This document shows, piece by piece, positions 36,041 through 44,143 of a DNA stretch of 64,000 nucleotides. The stretch's first letter is position 1, and each line of letters starts with the position of its first letter. Source of the DNA: Crocinitomicaceae bacterium (GTDB lineage Bacteria; Bacteroidota; Bacteroidia; Flavobacteriales_D; Crocinitomicaceae); assembly GCA_018402525.1 (NCBI GenBank), contig JAGYIR010000014.1, positions 186,001 through 250,000 on the forward strand, given 5' to 3'. The notes under the pieces were generated by a model. It was not told the origin of the DNA and did no database searches. It saw only the letters and a program-made list of their open reading frames with translations. A program made the translations under genes and the position numbers.

Positions 36041-37348
36041 ATGGCTTCTTTTGAAATCTACGGTGGAAAACCACTAAAGGGAGAATTAATTCCGCAAGGT
36101 GCAAAAAATGAAGCGTTACAAGTATTGTGCGTTCCATTGCTCACGGCAGAAAAAGTTACCATTTCTAATATTCCAGACATTGTAGATGTCAATAAACTGA
36201 TTGGCTTACTACAAGTAATGGGAGTTAAAATTGAAAAAGTAGAAAAAGGAACCTATATTTTTCAAGCAAAAGAAATCGATTTAGATTACTTACAAACAGA
36301 AGATTTTAAACTAAGAGCAAGTTCTTTGCGTGGATCTGTCATGATTGTCGGTCCTTTGCTTGCACGCTACGGGGTTGGTTATTTGCCAAAACCTGGTGGA
36401 GATAAAATTGGACGCCGAAGATTGGATACGCACTTTGCGGGATTCATGAAATTGGGAGCAAAATTCAATTACGACGCAGGAGAACATTTTTATGCCGTTG
36501 AAGGAAAAAAATTAAAAGGTACATACATCCACTTGGATGAAGCATCGGTGACTGGAACTGCCAATATCGTTATGGCGGCTGTTCGAGCTGAGGGTGAAAC
36601 GGTAATTTACAACGCCGCCTGCGAACCATATTTGCAACAATTGTGTCGTATGTTGAACTCCATGGGAGCGAAAATCTCGGGTGTTGGTTCAAACATGCTT
36701 ACAATTCAAGGTGTGAAAGAACTGAAAGGTTGCTATCACCGTATTTTACCTGACATGATTGAAATTGGTTCATTCATAGGATTGGCGGCAATGACACAGT
36801 CTGAAATCACTATTAAAGACGTGAGCTACGATGATTTGGGAATTATCCCAACTATCTTTCAACGATTGGGGATTAAATTGGAACGCAGAGGCGATGATAT
36901 TTACGTTCCTGCACAAGAAAGTTATGAAATTGAAACCTTCATCGATGGTTCAATCATGACGATTTCTGATGCGCCATGGCCTGGATTCACACCGGATTTA
37001 TTGTCCATTATCCTTGTTGTCGCTACACAAGCAAAAGGAAGTGTATTGATTCACCAAAAAATGTTCGAATCGCGCTTGTTCTTTGTCGATAAGTTGATTG
37101 ACATGGGAGCACAGATTATTTTGTGTGATCCACACAGAGCAACAGTGATTGGCTTGGATAGAAAGTACGATTTACGTGGGATTCAAATGACTTCTCCAGA
37201 TATCCGTGCGGGAGTTTCATTGTTGATTGCAGCATTATCAGCTAAAGGAAAGAGCGTTATCCATAATATTGAACAAATCGACCGCGGTTATCAAGACATT
37301 GACATTCGCTTGAATAATTTAGGTGCAGATATACGTAGAATAGGCTAA
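36041..37348 (+). CDS. murA: UDP-N-acetylglucosamine 1-carboxyvinyltransferase (Asp-type active site)
   Basis: A 435-residue EPSP-synthase-family enzyme that transfers enolpyruvate from PEP to UDP-GlcNAc, the first committed step of peptidoglycan synthesis. Marks: GAKNEALQVLC (catalytic Lys22/Asn23 region), LRASSLRGSVMIVGPLLARYG, and late repeats such as TSPDIRAGVSLLIAAL and IDRGYQDIDIRLNNLGADI. In the active-site loop, the position of Cys115 of E. coli MurA is aspartate: KPGGDKIGRRRLDTH, D121. Asp at this site keeps activity but prevents covalent binding of fosfomycin, so intrinsic resistance is expected. It follows the DUF4290 gene by 3 bases; its TAATG stop overlaps the start of the next gene by 1 base. 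Confidence 0.95.
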   Translation: MASFEIYGGKPLKGELIPQGAKNEALQVLCVPLLTAEKVTISNIPDIVDVNKLIGLLQVMGVKIEKVEKGTYIFQAKEIDLDYLQTEDFKLRASSLRGSVMIVGPLLARYGVGYLPKPGGDKIGRRRLDTHFAGFMKLGAKFNYDAGEHFYAVEGKKLKGTYIHLDEASVTGTANIVMAAVRAEGETVIYNAACEPYLQQLCRMLNSMGAKISGVGSNMLTIQGVKELKGCYHRILPDMIEIGSFIGLAAMTQSEITIKDVSYDDLGIIPTIFQRLGIKLERRGDDIYVPAQESYEIETFIDGSIMTISDAPWPGFTPDLLSIILVVATQAKGSVLIHQKMFESRLFFVDKLIDMGAQIILCDPHRATVIGLDRKYDLRGIQMTSPDIRAGVSLLIAALSAKGKSVIHNIEQIDRGYQDIDIRLNNLGADIRRIG

Positions 37349-37851
37349 TGAAAATTACAGGAACACTTATCGTCTTATTATTTTTAGGTGTTAGCCTTTC
37401 GATCCCGTCGGGTGTAAAGAAAGGTGATAAAGCACCAGAAATTGTACTCACAAATCCAAAGGGAAAAACCGTTAAACTTTCTCAATTGAAAGGAAAAATG
37501 GTGCTTATCGATTTTTGGGCTTCGTGGTGTGGACCTTGTCGAAAGGAAAATCCAAACGTGGTTGAAGTATACAATAAATACAATAAATCTAAGTTCAAAA
37601 ACGGAAAAGGCTTTGAAGTATTCAGTGTCTCGCTTGATCGTGGACTAGATCCATGGGTAGCAGGCATCGAAAAAGATGGTTTGGTATGGAAATTCCATGG
37701 TTGGGACAAGGAAGGCAAAGCTGCTGGCGCATACGGTGTGAGTTCGATTCCCTCTGCATTCTTGGTCGACGGTAACGGTGTGATTGTTGCTTCTGGAAGT
37801 CAGTTGCGTGGTTTAGGCTTACACATGGCCTTGGACGATCAACTGCAGTAG
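37348..37851 (+). CDS. TlpA/ResA-like thioredoxin-fold protein
   Basis: A 167-residue protein with an N-terminal hydrophobic segment (MKITGTLIVLLFLGVSLSIPSG), so exported or membrane-tethered with the thioredoxin fold in the periplasm. The domain begins KKGDKAPEIVLTNPKGKTVKLSQLKGK, has the redox motif WCGPC (Cys61 and Cys64) in LIDFWASWCGPCRKENP, and the cis-Pro in GVSSIPSAFLVDGNG. TlpA-type proteins reduce or form disulfides in exported proteins. It is coupled to murA through a 1-base TAATG overlap, giving the run DUF4290-murA-tlpA. It is convergent with the Ppx/GppA gene, 3 bases apart. Confidence 0.88.
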   Translation: MKITGTLIVLLFLGVSLSIPSGVKKGDKAPEIVLTNPKGKTVKLSQLKGKMVLIDFWASWCGPCRKENPNVVEVYNKYNKSKFKNGKGFEVFSVSLDRGLDPWVAGIEKDGLVWKFHGWDKEGKAAGAYGVSSIPSAFLVDGNGVIVASGSQLRGLGLHMALDDQLQ

Positions 37852-37854
37852 AAA

Positions 37855-38769
37855 TTAGCTGCGTCGTTCCCAAAAAACACCTTCTTTCAAGGAATACGGC
37901 GCCACAAAAATCCGCTCTATTGACATCATTTCAATCACCCATTTCATTTTAAGCGCAGCGATAGGCAACATGTTTTTGCGGATATCGGCAATCCATCGGT
38001 TCTCAATTCTTTCTTCCAACGTGGAAGCTATAATCCATTCCAGTTGTTCCATTACCTTGTCATATGGTAATTCATACGCATTAATGGTTGGTGGGAAATT
38101 GCATTTATGAATCATCTCAAAAATGGTTTCAAAGCTTCCTGATGTACCGACCAGTATGTTGGATTTCGATGCAGTGAAAAAATCTGATTTATTCTCCTCT
38201 AAAAATGTATTGATTCTATGGATATGCTCTTTGGTATAAGTCGTTGGTTTACCAAGTATTTGGTATATCCTTGAAACACCAATATCCAGACTAACAGCAT
38301 CTTTCATTCCAGCTTTATCGGCATAAATAAACTCTGTACTTCCTCCACCAATGTCCATTATCAACGTTGGATCTTCAAAATGAAATGACCACAAAACGCC
38401 TTGATAAATCAGTTCAGCTTCCCGCAATCCCGAAACAATTTCAATTTCAATCGTAAGTTTCTTCTTCGCGAAATCCAGCAATTCTTGCCCGTTGGATGCT
38501 GCTCGTAAAGCAGATGTTCCTATTCCAGAAATCTCAACTGTTCCCCTTTCAATGCATTTTTCTTTGAACTGGGTCAGCGCATTTTCTGCCCGTGACATAG
38601 CATCTTCTGTGATCATACCTTCGTTAATCCCATCCATTCCTAGTAGAACAGGAAGTTTTTCCGAGTGAATAATACGTAGACTATTCTCCTCAACCTCAGC
38701 AATCAACAAGTTGAATGTATTGGTCCCTAAGTCGATAACCGCCGATCGCATTAACTTCGTTTGAGCCAT
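37855..38769 (-). CDS. Ppx/GppA-family phosphatase
   Basis: A 304-residue protein of the exopolyphosphatase/guanosine pentaphosphatase family (ASKHA fold). Visible are the phosphate-1 motif AVIDLGTNTFNLLIAE, ISGIGTSALRAASNG, and the phosphate-2 motif LIMDIGGGSTEFIYA, then VGTSGSFETIFEM. It is the short (~300-residue) form seen in Bacteroidota, without the C-terminal HD-like domain of E. coli Ppx. It may hydrolyse polyphosphate or (p)ppGpp-type nucleotides; the sequence does not decide. Start at ATG 38769 overlaps the permease gene by 19 bases; an internal ATG at 38751 would give a 1-base overlap. It closes an operon with the ABC exporter genes. Confidence 0.88.
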   Translation of the reverse strand: MAQTKLMRSAVIDLGTNTFNLLIAEVEENSLRIIHSEKLPVLLGMDGINEGMITEDAMSRAENALTQFKEKCIERGTVEISGIGTSALRAASNGQELLDFAKKKLTIEIEIVSGLREAELIYQGVLWSFHFEDPTLIMDIGGGSTEFIYADKAGMKDAVSLDIGVSRIYQILGKPTTYTKEHIHRINTFLEENKSDFFTASKSNILVGTSGSFETIFEMIHKCNFPPTINAYELPYDKVMEQLEWIIASTLEERIENRWIADIRKNMLPIAALKMKWVIEMMSIERIFVAPYSLKEGVFWERRS

Positions 38770-40088
38770 TTAAATAAGTGCTTCAATCGAACTCGGTGAC
38801 CGAATTGCAAGATGCCGTTCTTATACAAGCGTGATGCTATCGCCATCATAATGAAAGCGCCGATTAACAAAACGAAGAAGGCTAGGTAAATTTCGTAGGC
38901 ATGTCCCGGTTCATAGCCGATTGACAGCTTGACCATTACCACAACTGGTGAAGTAAACGGCAAATAATGAAAGAAAGTCGCCAAAGTAGTTTCAGGATAA
39001 TTTAAGACGTAATACCCCGAATACAGCGCAAAAATAAGGAGGAAGATCAACGGTAAAACGAATTGTTGCCCATCGCTTTCAGAACCCATTGTCGCCCCAA
39101 CAGCAGCGAAAAGTGCTCCGTAGAACAAATAACCGCCTGCGAAAAATAGCAAGAAAAAGCCTGTCATGTTGAAAAATTGCACCTGACTGTAGATCAAATC
39201 CACAAATTGATTGTATTCACGTGCTGCAAAATGTGCTTCTTGATACGATTGTTCAGCTGAGCTCAATACCAATTCTTGGACATTCATCTTTGATGCGTCC
39301 AGCAAGTCTGGGAACAAGTTCTCACGCATGAAATACAATCCAACGGCTATCACAACCATCCAGATCACAAATTGCGCAAAAGCTGCCAATCCGACTCCAA
39401 TAATTTTCCCAACCATCAACTGATTCGGGGAGACAGAAGCCAATAGTACTTCAACAATACGATTACTCTTTTCACGCGAAACACTGCGCAGAATCGTCAT
39501 TCCAAACAAAAAGATAAATGCAAAAATCAACGCTCCATAGAAAAATCCGACCCATCCCGTCATGTCCGAAGCTTTGTCCTCTGGATCGTAGGCATTGGTA
39601 AATTTAACAGTAATCGGTTGTTTTATTTTTCTAAAATCTTGCAGGGATAAATCAGTGAACTCACCCACTAAAATTTCTTCCAATCGGCGTTCGTAGTGGT
39701 ATTGCACTTTTGTCTGCATACGCACAGACGGCTCATTTCTGTAAAAAACGTGACTGACCTTATTGGAAAGCACTTTTTCATTCACTTCAAGCAACGCATC
39801 AAATCCCTGGTATTTCTTTGCGTTTGCAAACTCATCGATTTCAATGTAGCCATCGGCAAAGGCATAGTCTACTGCTTGATCTTCCCCCGGCATAATTTTG
39901 TTCGCCATTAATCCAGTTGGATCGGCAATCAATACCTTCCAGTGCTGCTTGGGTTGACTTCCAAAAGCAAAGAGCAGGTAAATGCATCCCAAAACGACTA
40001 GCGGTCCAGCCAATGAAAGTGCAACAAATGAACGCGAACCGATACGCTCCTTCCATTCTCTCAGTGCGATTAACAGACTATTTCTCAT
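38751..40088 (-). CDS. ABC-2 type transporter permease (NatB-like)
   Basis: A 445-residue inner-membrane permease of the ABC-2/NatB type. The first membrane helix (VALSLAGPLVVLGCIYLLFAFG) is followed by a long extracytoplasmic domain (about 45-180), and then at least five helices between 185 and 420 (GFFYGALIFAFIFLFGM, GVGLAAFAQFVIWMVVIAVG, GFFLLFFAGGYLFYGALFAAVGA, FLLIFALYSGYY, FVLLIGAFIMMAIA). The motif REKSNRIVEVLLASVSPNQLMVGKI is typical of the family and faces the cytoplasm. With the ATPase encoded upstream (11-base overlap) it makes an exporter, perhaps for sodium, drugs or a lipid; the substrate is unknown. Confidence 0.9.
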   Translation of the reverse strand: MRNSLLIALREWKERIGSRSFVALSLAGPLVVLGCIYLLFAFGSQPKQHWKVLIADPTGLMANKIMPGEDQAVDYAFADGYIEIDEFANAKKYQGFDALLEVNEKVLSNKVSHVFYRNEPSVRMQTKVQYHYERRLEEILVGEFTDLSLQDFRKIKQPITVKFTNAYDPEDKASDMTGWVGFFYGALIFAFIFLFGMTILRSVSREKSNRIVEVLLASVSPNQLMVGKIIGVGLAAFAQFVIWMVVIAVGLYFMRENLFPDLLDASKMNVQELVLSSAEQSYQEAHFAAREYNQFVDLIYSQVQFFNMTGFFLLFFAGGYLFYGALFAAVGATMGSESDGQQFVLPLIFLLIFALYSGYYVLNYPETTLATFFHYLPFTSPVVVMVKLSIGYEPGHAYEIYLAFFVLLIGAFIMMAIASRLYKNGILQFGHRVRLKHLFKWLKRS

Positions 40089-41010
40089 CTTCGATCTCCT
40101 TCTTAGTTTGCACTATTTCTATAAAAACGTCCTGCATCGAGGGTAAAACTTCCCAAGCCGCTTCCATTTTGACTTGCCCAATCAACACATTCAATAAATC
40201 ATCAAAGGAATTCTCGCCACGCATTTTAAGGCTGACCTCAAAACGATCATCGCCCAAAATTTGCTTATCCACGACTTCGAAACCTGTCCACAACGCGTTG
40301 ACAAAAGCAATCATACTTCCCCTAAAACGCACAGCATACAATCCCAATTTACGCTCTTCTTGCAGTTCCGATAATTTCCCTTCTGCCACCTTTTTAGATT
40401 GGTGAATCAGCACTACCCGATCGCAAATTTCTTCGACGCTCTTCATGTTGTGTGATGAAAGAATAATGGTCTTTCCAGTCGCTTTCATTTCTATCAATTC
40501 TTGCTTGATCAACTCGACGTTAATCGGATCGAATCCACTGAACGGCTCATCGAGAATCAGCAACTTTGGTTCATGCAACACCGTACAAATGAATTGTACT
40601 TTTTGCGCCATTCCCTTTGATAATTCCTCAATCCTTTTCTTTCTCCAATCGTTGATTCCAAAGCGATCAAACCAATATTCTATCTTAATTTTTGCATCTT
40701 TCTTTGACAATCCCCTCAATCGCGCTAAAAAAATAGCATGTGCTTCCACCGTCATGTTTTTGTACAACCCTCGCTCTTCTGGCAAGTAACCAATGTGTTG
40801 CAGGTCTTTTTCTGTCATCAAATTTCCATCAAAGCGCACCGAACCACTGTCCTGTTGCACAATGCGATTAATGATTCGAATCAAGGTTGTTTTTCCCGCA
40901 CCGTTTGGGCCTAAGAGCCCCAAAATCTCACCTTTATTGACATGCAGGGAGACATCCGTCAGCGCAGCGTTTCGGTAAAACGATTTGTTTATATTTTTAA
41001 CTTCTAGCAT
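40078..41010 (-). CDS. ABC transporter ATP-binding protein (NatA-like)
   Basis: A 310-residue ABC ATPase with Walker A GPNGAGKTT, signature ELSKGMAQKVQ (a variant of LSGGQ with KGM, common in ABC-2 exporters), Walker B KLLILDEPFSGFDP and H-loop ILSSHNMKSVEE. The C-terminal ~90 residues form an extra domain as in NatA and drug-efflux ATPases. Start: ATG 41010. The gene overlaps its permease gene by 11 bases. The next gene upstream on this strand is about 180 bases away across a repeat-rich spacer, so this is probably the first gene of the exporter operon. Confidence 0.93.
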   Translation of the reverse strand: MLEVKNINKSFYRNAALTDVSLHVNKGEILGLLGPNGAGKTTLIRIINRIVQQDSGSVRFDGNLMTEKDLQHIGYLPEERGLYKNMTVEAHAIFLARLRGLSKKDAKIKIEYWFDRFGINDWRKKRIEELSKGMAQKVQFICTVLHEPKLLILDEPFSGFDPINVELIKQELIEMKATGKTIILSSHNMKSVEEICDRVVLIHQSKKVAEGKLSELQEERKLGLYAVRFRGSMIAFVNALWTGFEVVDKQILGDDRFEVSLKMRGENSFDDLLNVLIGQVKMEAAWEVLPSMQDVFIEIVQTKKEIEDEK

Positions 41011-41094
41011 CAAATGGATAATGACGTGAATATAGTAATTTCAGGAATATATGCACAATTATTTGATGCGTTGAATAGAAATAGACTTTAAGAG

Positions 41095-41172
41095 CCAAGA
41101 CTTGTTCTTTTGAAACGTCTTAACTCTTTCGTGAACTCCAATCTTTGAACTATTGAACTATTGAACTTTGAA
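41095..41172. repeat. Tandem TTGAACTA-type repeat and a shared GACTTGTTCTT segment
   Basis: In the 176-base gap between the exporter ATPase gene and the CPBP protease gene, TTGAAC occurs four times in a row with 7-8 base spacing (41143-41165), followed by a relaxed ACTTAAACT. Just before it, at 41099-41110, is GACTTGTTCTTT; the same 11-base GACTTGTTCTT also occurs in the dnaJ-grpE gap (about 43239-43249). Confidence 0.65.
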
Positions 41173-41186
41173 CTACTTAAACTCCT

Positions 41187-42068
41187 TTAAAACAACTTAC
41201 TCTTCAACGATTTCCACTTATACATCTTAGCGAAAACCACCAAAAGCAACGGTTGCAAAACGATGATCGTCAACCAGGATTCCCAACCAAACGTAGGTCC
41301 TGAGCGGTCGATGAAAAGTGCGTCTGTGTGAAATACTTGCCAGTCGTTGGTGAGGATGAGCGCTGCGAAGAAGTTATTCACAGCATGGTAGCCCATTGCG
41401 AGTTCCATCCCTTCATCAAAAACGGTGAGTAATCCGAGAAAAATACCTGTTGAAATGTAGTAGATGATTAATACGTTTCCAATCAGCGCGACTTCTGGAT
41501 TTGCACCGTGCAACAGACCGAAAAGTACAGCAGACATGATAATCGCTACGATAGGAAATTTGAAAAAGGTACTAAACCCTTGGAGCAAATAGCCACGGAA
41601 GAAAAGTTCTTCGGCGGTGGTTTGAATAGGAATTAAGAATACTGAGATTAGTAATAAGGTCAAAAAGGTAGAGGGATTGAAGTTCCAGTCAACAGGATCT
41701 CCGCTTGCCATGCTTACGCCAAGAGAAGCCAACATAATCGCTCCCCACAGCAGAAAAGCGGTGAAAAATCGTCTCCAATCGAACGCTGAACGTGTCGTGA
41801 AAATACTGAGAATTGGACGTTTGTGAATGTATTTGACGCTGAGCAAAATCGCTCCGAAAACAAACGCAAAAGGAATTAAAAGAAGAGACAACACCGTGTT
41901 TAAATCGGCATCTTTTGGAATATCGACGAGCGAAAAACCTAAAACGGTGTTTGCAATAATTTCTACGACGATTTGTCCAACAATCAGTGAAAACAACACA
42001 AAAGCAATTGAAAGTAGAAACAATCCTACATTTCCAGTTAATTTATTGGGTTGCTCGCTGAGGCTCAT
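41187..42068 (-). CDS. CPBP-family intramembrane metalloprotease
   Basis: A 293-residue polytopic inner-membrane protein of the CPBP (Abi/Rce1-like) family, with about seven to eight hydrophobic segments. The catalytic motifs are visible: TTAEELFFRGYLLQ (motif 1, EExxxR), SAVLFGLLHGANPEV (motif 2, FxxxH) and GYHAVNNFFAAL (motif 3, HxxxN). Some family members process bacteriocins or anti-sigma factors; most in Bacteroidota have no known substrate. It sits 3 bases downstream of dnaJ, so it may be cotranscribed with the chaperone genes. Confidence 0.88.
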   Translation of the reverse strand: MSLSEQPNKLTGNVGLFLLSIAFVLFSLIVGQIVVEIIANTVLGFSLVDIPKDADLNTVLSLLLIPFAFVFGAILLSVKYIHKRPILSIFTTRSAFDWRRFFTAFLLWGAIMLASLGVSMASGDPVDWNFNPSTFLTLLLISVFLIPIQTTAEELFFRGYLLQGFSTFFKFPIVAIIMSAVLFGLLHGANPEVALIGNVLIIYYISTGIFLGLLTVFDEGMELAMGYHAVNNFFAALILTNDWQVFHTDALFIDRSGPTFGWESWLTIIVLQPLLLVVFAKMYKWKSLKSKLF

Positions 42069-42071
42069 GAT

Positions 42072-43190
42072 CTATTGAAACATGTCCTTCATTCGTTGGA
42101 AAAATCCTTTGTCATTGTGATCGGGACTAGGAATGAAATTGTCGCTTTCTCGCAATTTTTCCAAGATCTCCTTCTCCTCTTTAGAAACTTTTTTCGGTGT
42201 CCACACATTGATATGCACGAATAAATCACCGTGTCCGTATCCTTGAAGAATTGGTAATCCTTTTCCTTTGAGTCGAAGCACCTTTCCGCTTTGCGTTCCA
42301 GGTTCAACCTTAATCTTTGCCTTTCCAGAAACGGTTGGAACTTCCATCGAATGCCCAAGAACAGCATCCACAAAATTCACGTACGCATCGTAATGCAAGT
42401 GATCTCCATCTCTTCGTAGGTCTTCGCTTGGCACTTCTTCAATCACTACGATTAAATCACCAGGAATTCCATCAAATGGACCAGCATTTCCTTTTCCTTG
42501 CACGCTCAATTGCATGCCGTCCATCACTCCTGCTGGAATTTGAATCTCGATGACTTCCTCTTTACGCTCCAATCCTTGTGCATCGGCACTTGAAGGTCGT
42601 TTGTCAATCATTTTCCCAGCACCTTGGCAGGTGTTACACGTCGATTGCGTTTGCATTGCTCCTAAGAACGTCTGCGAAACACGTGTAATTCGACCAGTTC
42701 CGTTGCACGTTTGACAGTCTTTGTACGTCACACCGTCAGCGTTAACCAACTTGTTGACTTTGATCTTCTTCTCAACGCCTTCCGCAATTTCTTGCAGTGT
42801 CAATTTTATTTTTACACGAAGATTTGTCCCACGAACAGTACGTGCTCTGCCTCTACTTCCGCCAAAACTTCCGCCTCCACCAAATGCACCACCGAAAATA
42901 TCACCGAACTGGGAGAAAATATCGTCCATGTTCATTCCACCTCCACCAAAGCCACCAGCTCCGCCGACACCAGCGTGACCGTATTGGTCGTAGCGTGATT
43001 TTTTATCAGGATTACTCAGGACTTCATACGCTTCAGCAGCTTCCTTAAATTTTTCTTCCGCTGCCGCATCTCCCTCGTTTTTATCCGGGTGATACTTCAA
43101 CGCCAATTTTCGGTACGCCTTCTTTATCTCAGTTGCATCAGCATTCTTTGAAACGCCTAGTACTTCGTAATAATCTCTTTTTGCACTCAT
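42072..43190 (-). CDS. dnaJ: Chaperone DnaJ with a single zinc centre
   Basis: A 372-residue Hsp40. The J domain (about 1-70) has HPD at 34-36 in [10 protein letters not shown] Gly/Phe-rich linker follows (71-118), then a reduced zinc region. Only two CxxCxGxG motifs remain (C159/C162 in CQTCNGTG, C185/C188 in CNTCQGAG), where E. coli DnaJ has four. By alignment these are motifs II and III, which form zinc centre II; motifs I and IV (centre I) are replaced by [10 protein letters not shown] and [10 protein letters not shown]. The substrate-binding C-terminal domains (about 205-345) look normal. The same reduction is, as I recall, general in Flavobacteriia. The gene lies downstream of grpE across a 169-base spacer with inverted repeats. 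Confidence 0.95.
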   Translation of the reverse strand: MSAKRDYYEVLGVSKNADATEIKKAYRKLALKYHPDKNEGDAAAEEKFKEAAEAYEVLSNPDKKSRYDQYGHAGVGGAGGFGGGGMNMDDIFSQFGDIFGGAFGGGGSFGGSRGRARTVRGTNLRVKIKLTLQEIAEGVEKKIKVNKLVNADGVTYKDCQTCNGTGRITRVSQTFLGAMQTQSTCNTCQGAGKMIDKRPSSADAQGLERKEEVIEIQIPAGVMDGMQLSVQGKGNAGPFDGIPGDLIVVIEEVPSEDLRRDGDHLHYDAYVNFVDAVLGHSMEVPTVSGKAKIKVEPGTQSGKVLRLKGKGLPILQGYGHGDLFVHINVWTPKKVSKEEKEILEKLRESDNFIPSPDHNDKGFFQRMKDMFQ

Positions 43191-43202
43191 ATCTTTGTTT
43201 TA

Positions 43203-43356
43203 GACTAAAAGATGTTAAGATTTAAGATCTTAAGACTCGACTTGTTCTTGATATCTTCATTCTATGCATCTTCACTCCTAATCTTTTTTGACTTTAAAAC
43301 TTCGGATCCCTAGTAAGATTAAGTCTTAACATCTTGAATCTTGCCGTCTTAAAATC
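43203..43356. repeat. Imperfect inverted and tandem TCTTAA/ATCTT repeats
   Basis: The grpE-dnaJ gap is low in complexity. The left arm (about 43203-43237) consists of AAGATGTTAAGATTTAAGATC-like units. The right arm (about 43315-43356) carries the reverse complement (AAGTCTTAACATCTTGAATC ... GTCTTAAAATCT). The two could pair into a long imperfect hairpin. A GACTTGTTCTT segment near 43239 is shared with the gap at 41099. Confidence 0.65.
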
Positions 43357-43359
43357 TAC

Positions 43360-43908
43360 CTATTGGCCTACCACCACTTTTGCGAAACGAATCACTTTAT
43401 CGTTGAGGTAATATCCTTTTTCTACTGCTTCAATCACTTTTCCACGTTGTTTTTTAGACGGTGCTGGAATATTTGCGATTGCTTCGTGAATTTCCACATC
43501 AAAATCCTTTCCTTCAGAATCCATCGCTTTTAAACCTTTTGATTCAAGCGTTGTTCTAAACTTATTGAAAATCAACTTAAAACCTTCCTTTACACTGTCA
43601 ATATCTTGAGAAGTTTCATTATTTTTAATGGCACGCTCAAAATCATCCAACGTCGGAATAATATCCTTTAAAACGCTTGCGCTTGCTGTATTAATGAGAT
43701 CAATTTTCTCCTTGTTCGTGCGTTTTCTGAAATTGTCAAATTCAGCGTGCAACCTTAAGTATTTATTGTTCAATTCAGCGTAATGCTCCTCTGCTGTCGG
43801 TTCGTTTGCATTATTGTTCTCTGCTTCAGATGGAGCAGTCTCAACATTCTCAGCATTTTCATTGACAACTTGTTCGTCATTGTTTATTTCCTTTTCTTCA
43901 GACATCAT
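43360..43908 (-). CDS. grpE: Nucleotide exchange factor GrpE
   Basis: A 182-residue co-chaperone that speeds ADP release from DnaK. The first ~45 residues are Glu/Asn-rich and disordered (EEKEINNDEQVVNENAE ...). A long coiled coil follows (EHYAELNNKYLRLHAEFDNFRKRTNKE), and the C-terminal beta domain has VEIHEAIANIPAPSKKQRGKVIEAVEKGYYLNDKVIRFAKVVV, the conserved GrpE signature. The order grpE then dnaJ is usual in Bacteroidota. A -7 box is present upstream at 43938-43945; no CIRCE-type operator (TTAGCACTC-N9-GAGTGCTAA) was seen in full, though a half-like AGCACT...AGTGCT hairpin lies at 44012-44032. Confidence 0.95.
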   Translation of the reverse strand: MMSEEKEINNDEQVVNENAENVETAPSEAENNNANEPTAEEHYAELNNKYLRLHAEFDNFRKRTNKEKIDLINTASASVLKDIIPTLDDFERAIKNNETSQDIDSVKEGFKLIFNKFRTTLESKGLKAMDSEGKDFDVEIHEAIANIPAPSKKQRGKVIEAVEKGYYLNDKVIRFAKVVVGQ

Positions 43909-43937
43909 TCTAAAAAATTAATTTCAACTCAGCTCGT

Positions 43938-43945
43938 CAAAGATA
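43938..43945 (-). promoter_or_regulatory. Promoter -7 box (TATCTTTG) for grpE-dnaJ
   Basis: On the minus strand the bases read TATCTTTG, an exact TAnnTTTG match, 30 bases ahead of the grpE start codon. The -33 region is weak. Confidence 0.45.
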
Positions 43946-44011
43946 TTGCCAATTGTGGAAATACGACAGAGTGTCATAAATTTTATAAGTATGACTGACA
44001 ATTCAACAATT

Positions 44012-44060
44012 AGCACTGACAAAAGGAGTGCTGCAAGTCTGAGCACGATTTACTCAGTGC
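44012..44060. promoter_or_regulatory. Nested inverted repeats upstream of grpE (possible regulatory site)
   Basis: AGCACT (44012-44017) pairs with AGTGCT (44027-44032) across 9 bases, and GCACTGA (44013-44019) also pairs with TCAGTGC (44054-44060). The 9-base spacing and GCAC/GTGC core recall the CIRCE heat-shock operator of HrcA, but only 6 bp match and the site is about 105 bases from grpE. It could instead serve the divergent membrane-protein gene. Confidence 0.3.
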
Positions 44061-44143
44061 ATTGTGATTCCTAAAAAGGAAACGTCTGCACATTAGTATT
44101 AGAAAAAGTTTTAACTTCGAAACACAGAATTCCAAAATCAATT

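Noticed and set aside
37855-41010. Phosphate or polyphosphate transport operon
   Set aside because: The ABC genes are of the ABC-2/Nat exporter type, not Pst; linkage to Ppx/GppA is by position only.
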